From the NCBI GenBank assembly GCA_000435075.1, contig FR890632.1, forward strand, positions 24,298-42,409: a stretch of 18,112 nt of DNA, read 5' to 3'. Under the pieces are notes generated by a model that was not told where the DNA came from, made no database searches, and saw nothing but the letters and a program-made list of their open reading frames with translations. Source of the stretch: Bacteroides sp. CAG:770 (GTDB taxonomy: Bacteria; Bacteroidota; Bacteroidia; Bacteroidales; UBA932). The translations under genes were made by a program, and so were the position numbers. Shown piece by piece: positions 15,078 to 18,112 of this stretch (its first letter is position 1; each line of letters begins with the position of its first letter).

Positions 15078-16484
15078 TTATTTATGCCACCACATCTTCA
15101 CGTTCAGAGCTACAGGCTCAGGTGAGTTGGCGTTATATGTGGCGGAAGTCTTGGAATAGAGGAAACGCTGCGGATAACCGCTGTCCAATACACCATGATA
15201 GTCAGTGATCGTCTTTCCTCTTGTAGGGTAGCCTGTCCTGTTGAGGTCGAACCAAGACTCTGTAGGCATACAGCGGACGTTGGATGCCCATTTGTGATTA
15301 ATAATCTGCTCTACCATGCTCTCGGCGCTTCCTGATTTGAAGGCGTATGGGCCGGCCAACAGAGTCTGGGCGTCAGCCTCCTTGCATTTTGCTCTTGTAA
15401 AAGCAGCCTTGATTGCTGTTTCATAGGCAGTCTTTGCTTTTGCCGTGTTGCCAAGTCTTGCATAAGCCTCTGCCTTGAGGAATTCAGCCTCATCTACGGT
15501 TCCGAAATATACAGGATCTATCGCGCCTATGGCCAGACGGCTGGTCTTGGTAGGGTCACTAGCCAGACCATATTGCTCTCCTCTGAATTTTCCGTCAGGA
15601 TTGCTGTCGTAGTAATAAGCGAATCTCGGGTCTGATGCGTCGAGTACATTGGCGATATCTGAACAAGCTCTGATGTTCATGTTGGAGTTGAGTTGACGAC
15701 GGTCGTTCTCGTAAAGAGGGTTGGACTTGTCGGCAGCATCGAGGAAATTGTCGAATGCCGCGTCCTGTTTAAGGAGGTTGTCCTCGGAGAGAAGTGCCTC
15801 TATCTTGGACTTGTTGGTGTTGAAATCACGCAACATCATCTTGAGGTAGAGGGTGTTTGCGAACTGGAGCCATCCGTCGATATTGCCTCCGAACACCATG
15901 TCCGAAGAAGCCGACAGATTGTTTGATTCGTCAGTCTTGGCCTTGGCATGAAGTCCGCGAACCTCTTCGAGAATGCCGATGATATGTTTCTGCAGATCCT
16001 CGCCTGAATCGAAATGAGGATTCTGTGATTCAGTCAGATACCCTTCCGAGTAGGCGACTTTGTCGTAAAGGCTGGTAAGAAGATACAGATTGTAGGCCAG
16101 CATTGTCTTTGCCTCCATTACATAGTTTGTGTTGCCTTCTTCAGCCTCACCCTTGGTTATGATTTCCTTCAATGTCGGCATGATCGAACCATAGAAGTAA
16201 CTCCACGGGCTGGTGAAAGATGAATTGGTGACATCGTAGGTCATGTGGGTGTAGTACTGGTTGGCGGTGCTGCACTGGTTGACATACTGTGCCCAGAAAT
16301 AGCCGTACAAGTTGATGTCATAACCTACCTTGTAGGCTGTCATGAGCTGTGTTGTAGGAAGGAGGCTTTTTATCTTAGCATCCGCCACGTAGTTCGGATC
16401 CGTATTGATGTCCAGCCAACTCTTGCAGCTTCCCATCGAAAGAAGTGCAAGCGCTGAGGCGAAATATGTATATATCTTTTTCAT
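15078..16484 (-). CDS. SusD/RagB family nutrient-binding lipoprotein
   Basis: The ATG at 16484 (468 residues) is preferred to a TTG two codons upstream, because AGGA sits 8 bases before it and it starts a clean lipoprotein signal ending MGSC, with Cys20. The mature protein begins KSWLDINTDPNY, the classic SusD-like start. Helical, TPR-like segments follow (residues 115-215), including AKTMLAYNLYLLTSLYDKVAY, and a later pair AEFLKAEAYARLGNTAKAKTAYETAI (about 330-355). The end ALNVKMWWHK is also typical. It resembles the SusD-like_2 branch, often found with non-glycan operons, although this is not firm. SusD proteins sit as lids on SusC barrels at the cell surface and bind the substrate for import. 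It is 20 bases downstream of the SusC gene and 29 bases upstream of the lipid-binding lipoprotein gene, forming one operon. Confidence 0.95.
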   Translation of the reverse strand: MKKIYTYFASALALLSMGSCKSWLDINTDPNYVADAKIKSLLPTTQLMTAYKVGYDINLYGYFWAQYVNQCSTANQYYTHMTYDVTNSSFTSPWSYFYGSIMPTLKEIITKGEAEEGNTNYVMEAKTMLAYNLYLLTSLYDKVAYSEGYLTESQNPHFDSGEDLQKHIIGILEEVRGLHAKAKTDESNNLSASSDMVFGGNIDGWLQFANTLYLKMMLRDFNTNKSKIEALLSEDNLLKQDAAFDNFLDAADKSNPLYENDRRQLNSNMNIRACSDIANVLDASDPRFAYYYDSNPDGKFRGEQYGLASDPTKTSRLAIGAIDPVYFGTVDEAEFLKAEAYARLGNTAKAKTAYETAIKAAFTRAKCKEADAQTLLAGPYAFKSGSAESMVEQIINHKWASNVRCMPTESWFDLNRTGYPTRGKTITDYHGVLDSGYPQRFLYSKTSATYNANSPEPVALNVKMWWHK

Positions 16485-16504
16485 AATCAATCCTAGTTAA
16501 ATAA

Positions 16505-18112
16505 TTAGAATACAATCTTTACGCTACCACCGAATGTCCTGGTGGACGGTGCTGAGAAATACTCTCCGTACTGGGATGTCAGGTCATTGCCGTAGTTGGT
16601 GTTGTCCGGATCCACGAGTCCCTGCTGAGGAGTCCACATGAGGAGATTTCTGCCGACCAGAGAAACATTGATCGATGACAGCCATCTGACATTTTCGAAC
16701 CACTTGTCAGGAAGAGTGTACGAAATGTTCAGTTCGCGGAGTTTCACGTATGTCTTGTCGATAAGGAAATCGCGATATACAGAGTAATTGTTGGAGTCGT
16801 TATACAGTCCGTGAACATTATAGAAAGAGTTTATCGGTCTGTCATTTTCCGCATAGACAGGGTTGCCTGCTCCGTCTTTTCCTACCTGAATCACTGAATT
16901 CGGATAAATCCAAGGATCTCTCAGGTTGTACATTGTCTCTTCTGCGTTACCGGTGAAGTAAAGAGTTGCCTTGGTAGCTGAGTACATGAGACCGCCATGA
17001 CGGAAGTCGAAGTTGAATCCGAGAGAGAGTCTCTTGTAGCGGATTGTGTTGTTCAGACCCATAGTGTAGTCTTCTTCAGCCTTTCCGAGAGTGGTGTAAT
17101 TCGATTCATCGTATGTAGGGAGACCCGTGTTCTGGTTCACGATAGTCATGCCGTAATATGGGCTTGACTTGTCTTCCACCTTATTGATTTTGTAGTCAAC
17201 CCATGTGGTGAGAGACTCTCCGACCTTCGCCTTCAGCTGAGGTCCCTTTGTGAGACCGTAGATCTGGTACTCCTTGACGTCATCCCAAAGTGACTTGACC
17301 TTGTTGTTGTTCTTTGAGAAAGTGTAGCCGAGATGCCATTCCCAATCCTTGGTCCTTACAGGTACGATTCCTACGGACAATTCGATACCCTTGTTCTGTA
17401 TTTTGCCGATGTTGCGTACTGCTGAGGTGTGTCCTGACTCAGGTGCAAGTGTCGCGGAGATGATCTGGTTCTTGGTTATCTTGTTATAGAGAGCAACGTC
17501 AAAGCTCAGTCGGTTGTCGAAGAATCTTGCGTCGATACCGATTTCCGCTTCTGTGGAAATCTCAGGCTTCAGGTCTGTCGAAGGAATTCTGCTGCTCTTT
17601 ATGAGTCCCGAGAAACTGTTCAGAGGGAATGTGAGTTTTCCGAATCCGCCGCCTGCAGAACTGAGATAGTAGTATGCCGATGTATAATATGTAGGTGCAT
17701 CGTTACCTGTCTGGCCGTATCCTCCGCGAATCTTGAGGAAACTGATGACACTGTTCTTCATCGAAGGGATCAATTCCGTGAGGATGACCGAACCGTTCAC
17801 TCCGTAGTAGAAGAACGAATTGTTATCGATTGGAAGTGTCGAAGACCAGTCGTTTCTGGCTGACAATGTGAGATATACGGAGTTTTTCCAACCGAAGTCG
17901 GCCTGTGCGAACACTCCCATGAGGCGACGCTTTGTGATCGCTGAACTTGCTGTCGGTGTGGCTCCGCTGGTATTCATGAAACTTGCCCATTCTTCGATGG
18001 CGACTCCGCTCAAATTTCCATATAATCCGGAACCGGTTCTCTGGTTTACGTTAAGTCCCGCTACACCGTGGAGAGACCAGTCCTTGCCGAAGGTATAGTC
18101 GGCATTCAGCAG
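16505..18112 (-). CDS. C-terminal part of a SusC/RagA family TonB-linked outer-membrane transporter (5' end outside window)
   Basis: The frame is open from the right edge of the window (18112) to the stop at 16507-16505, so about 535 C-terminal residues are visible. The TTG at 18013 is an internal Leu codon, not a start. The visible sequence is beta-barrel: ADYTFGKDWSLHGVAGLNV, LMGVFAQADFGWKNSVYLTL, the IRGGYGQTG strand, IDARFFDNRLSFDVALYNK, WEWHLGYTFSKNNNKV, and LSLGFNFDFRHGGLMYSATK. It ends FGGSVKIVF with the terminal Phe usual for outer-membrane barrels. SusC proteins import large oligosaccharides, peptides or other oligomers with energy from TonB. The N-terminal signal, regulatory-like and plug domains lie outside the window. 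It is the first visible gene of a SusC-SusD-lipoprotein operon; the promoter and any regulator are outside. The substrate is unknown. Confidence 0.95.
   Translation of the reverse strand: MLNADYTFGKDWSLHGVAGLNVNQRTGSGLYGNLSGVAIEEWASFMNTSGATPTASSAITKRRLMGVFAQADFGWKNSVYLTLSARNDWSSTLPIDNNSFFYYGVNGSVILTELIPSMKNSVISFLKIRGGYGQTGNDAPTYYTSAYYYLSSAGGGFGKLTFPLNSFSGLIKSSRIPSTDLKPEISTEAEIGIDARFFDNRLSFDVALYNKITKNQIISATLAPESGHTSAVRNIGKIQNKGIELSVGIVPVRTKDWEWHLGYTFSKNNNKVKSLWDDVKEYQIYGLTKGPQLKAKVGESLTTWVDYKINKVEDKSSPYYGMTIVNQNTGLPTYDESNYTTLGKAEEDYTMGLNNTIRYKRLSLGFNFDFRHGGLMYSATKATLYFTGNAEETMYNLRDPWIYPNSVIQVGKDGAGNPVYAENDRPINSFYNVHGLYNDSNNYSVYRDFLIDKTYVKLRELNISYTLPDKWFENVRWLSSINVSLVGRNLLMWTPQQGLVDPDNTNYGNDLTSQYGEYFSAPSTRTFGGSVKIVF

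Noticed and set aside
1..18112. CRISPR arrays, tRNA or rRNA genes, integrases, transposases, toxin-antitoxin pairs or phage genes
   Set aside because: No regularly spaced repeats, cloverleaf-like intergenic sequence, rRNA-like segment or matching protein motif was seen in the window.
14395..18112. Calling the SusC/SusD operon a polysaccharide utilisation locus
   Set aside because: No carbohydrate-active enzyme or typical regulator is visible, so the substrate class is not supported.

Overview
The window looks like a chromosomal segment of a Bacteroidales bacterium (Bacteroidota). The evidence is a type IX secretion (T9SS) sorting tail, an S46 dipeptidyl-peptidase, two fimbrillin-like lipoproteins, a SusC/SusD pair, and promoter-like boxes of the Bacteroides type (TTTG, then TAnnTTTG) rather than E. 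coli -35/-10 boxes. Start codons often lack a clear Shine-Dalgarno sequence. Base composition is close to balanced. The genus cannot be fixed from the sequence; a Rikenellaceae-like gut or oral species is only a guess.

Layout. (1) 1-1894, plus strand: the 3' end of a large secreted protein with a T9SS sorting tail, followed after 11 bases by a PorV/PorQ-type outer-membrane barrel gene whose frame is broken by a 38-base tandem duplication. (2) 1957-4095, minus: an S46 dipeptidyl-peptidase with the Arg expected of the acidic-residue-specific DPP11 subtype. (3) 4370-4576, plus: a 68-residue winged-helix (HARE-HTH-like) protein, divergent from the peptidase. (4) 4577-4863: a non-coding stretch rich in nested inverted repeats, including overlapping intrinsic terminators on both strands. 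(5) 4864-7752, minus: a large outer-membrane beta-barrel protein with a carboxypeptidase-regulatory-like N-terminus. It is divergent from (6) 8001-13051, plus: two consecutive lipoproteins with fimbrillin-like N-terminal parts and lectin-like C-terminal parts, probably cell-surface adhesin or pilus components. (7) A strong hairpin at 13091-13137 separates them from 13178-14263, minus, a CNNM/CBS membrane protein. (8) 14395-18112, minus: a SusC-SusD-lipid-binding lipoprotein operon, with the SusC gene running off the right edge.

How the genes fit together: nearly every product acts at the cell envelope. The SusC/SusD unit should import an oligomeric nutrient across the outer membrane. The DPP11-like enzyme should trim acidic dipeptides from peptides in the periplasm. 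The fimbrillin-lectin pair should display adhesive domains. The first two genes belong to T9SS cargo and membrane-protein families. No glycoside hydrolase, protease or regulator lies beside SusC/SusD in the window, so its substrate cannot be named.

No clearly new multi-gene system is visible. The observations most worth checking are the frame-breaking 38-base duplication (1086-1161), the nested inverted-repeat element with mutually exclusive terminator hairpins (4617-4803), the multi-domain fimbrillin-lectin pair with an EF-hand-type loop, and the repeated TCAATGTCAATG motif in the divergent promoter region.
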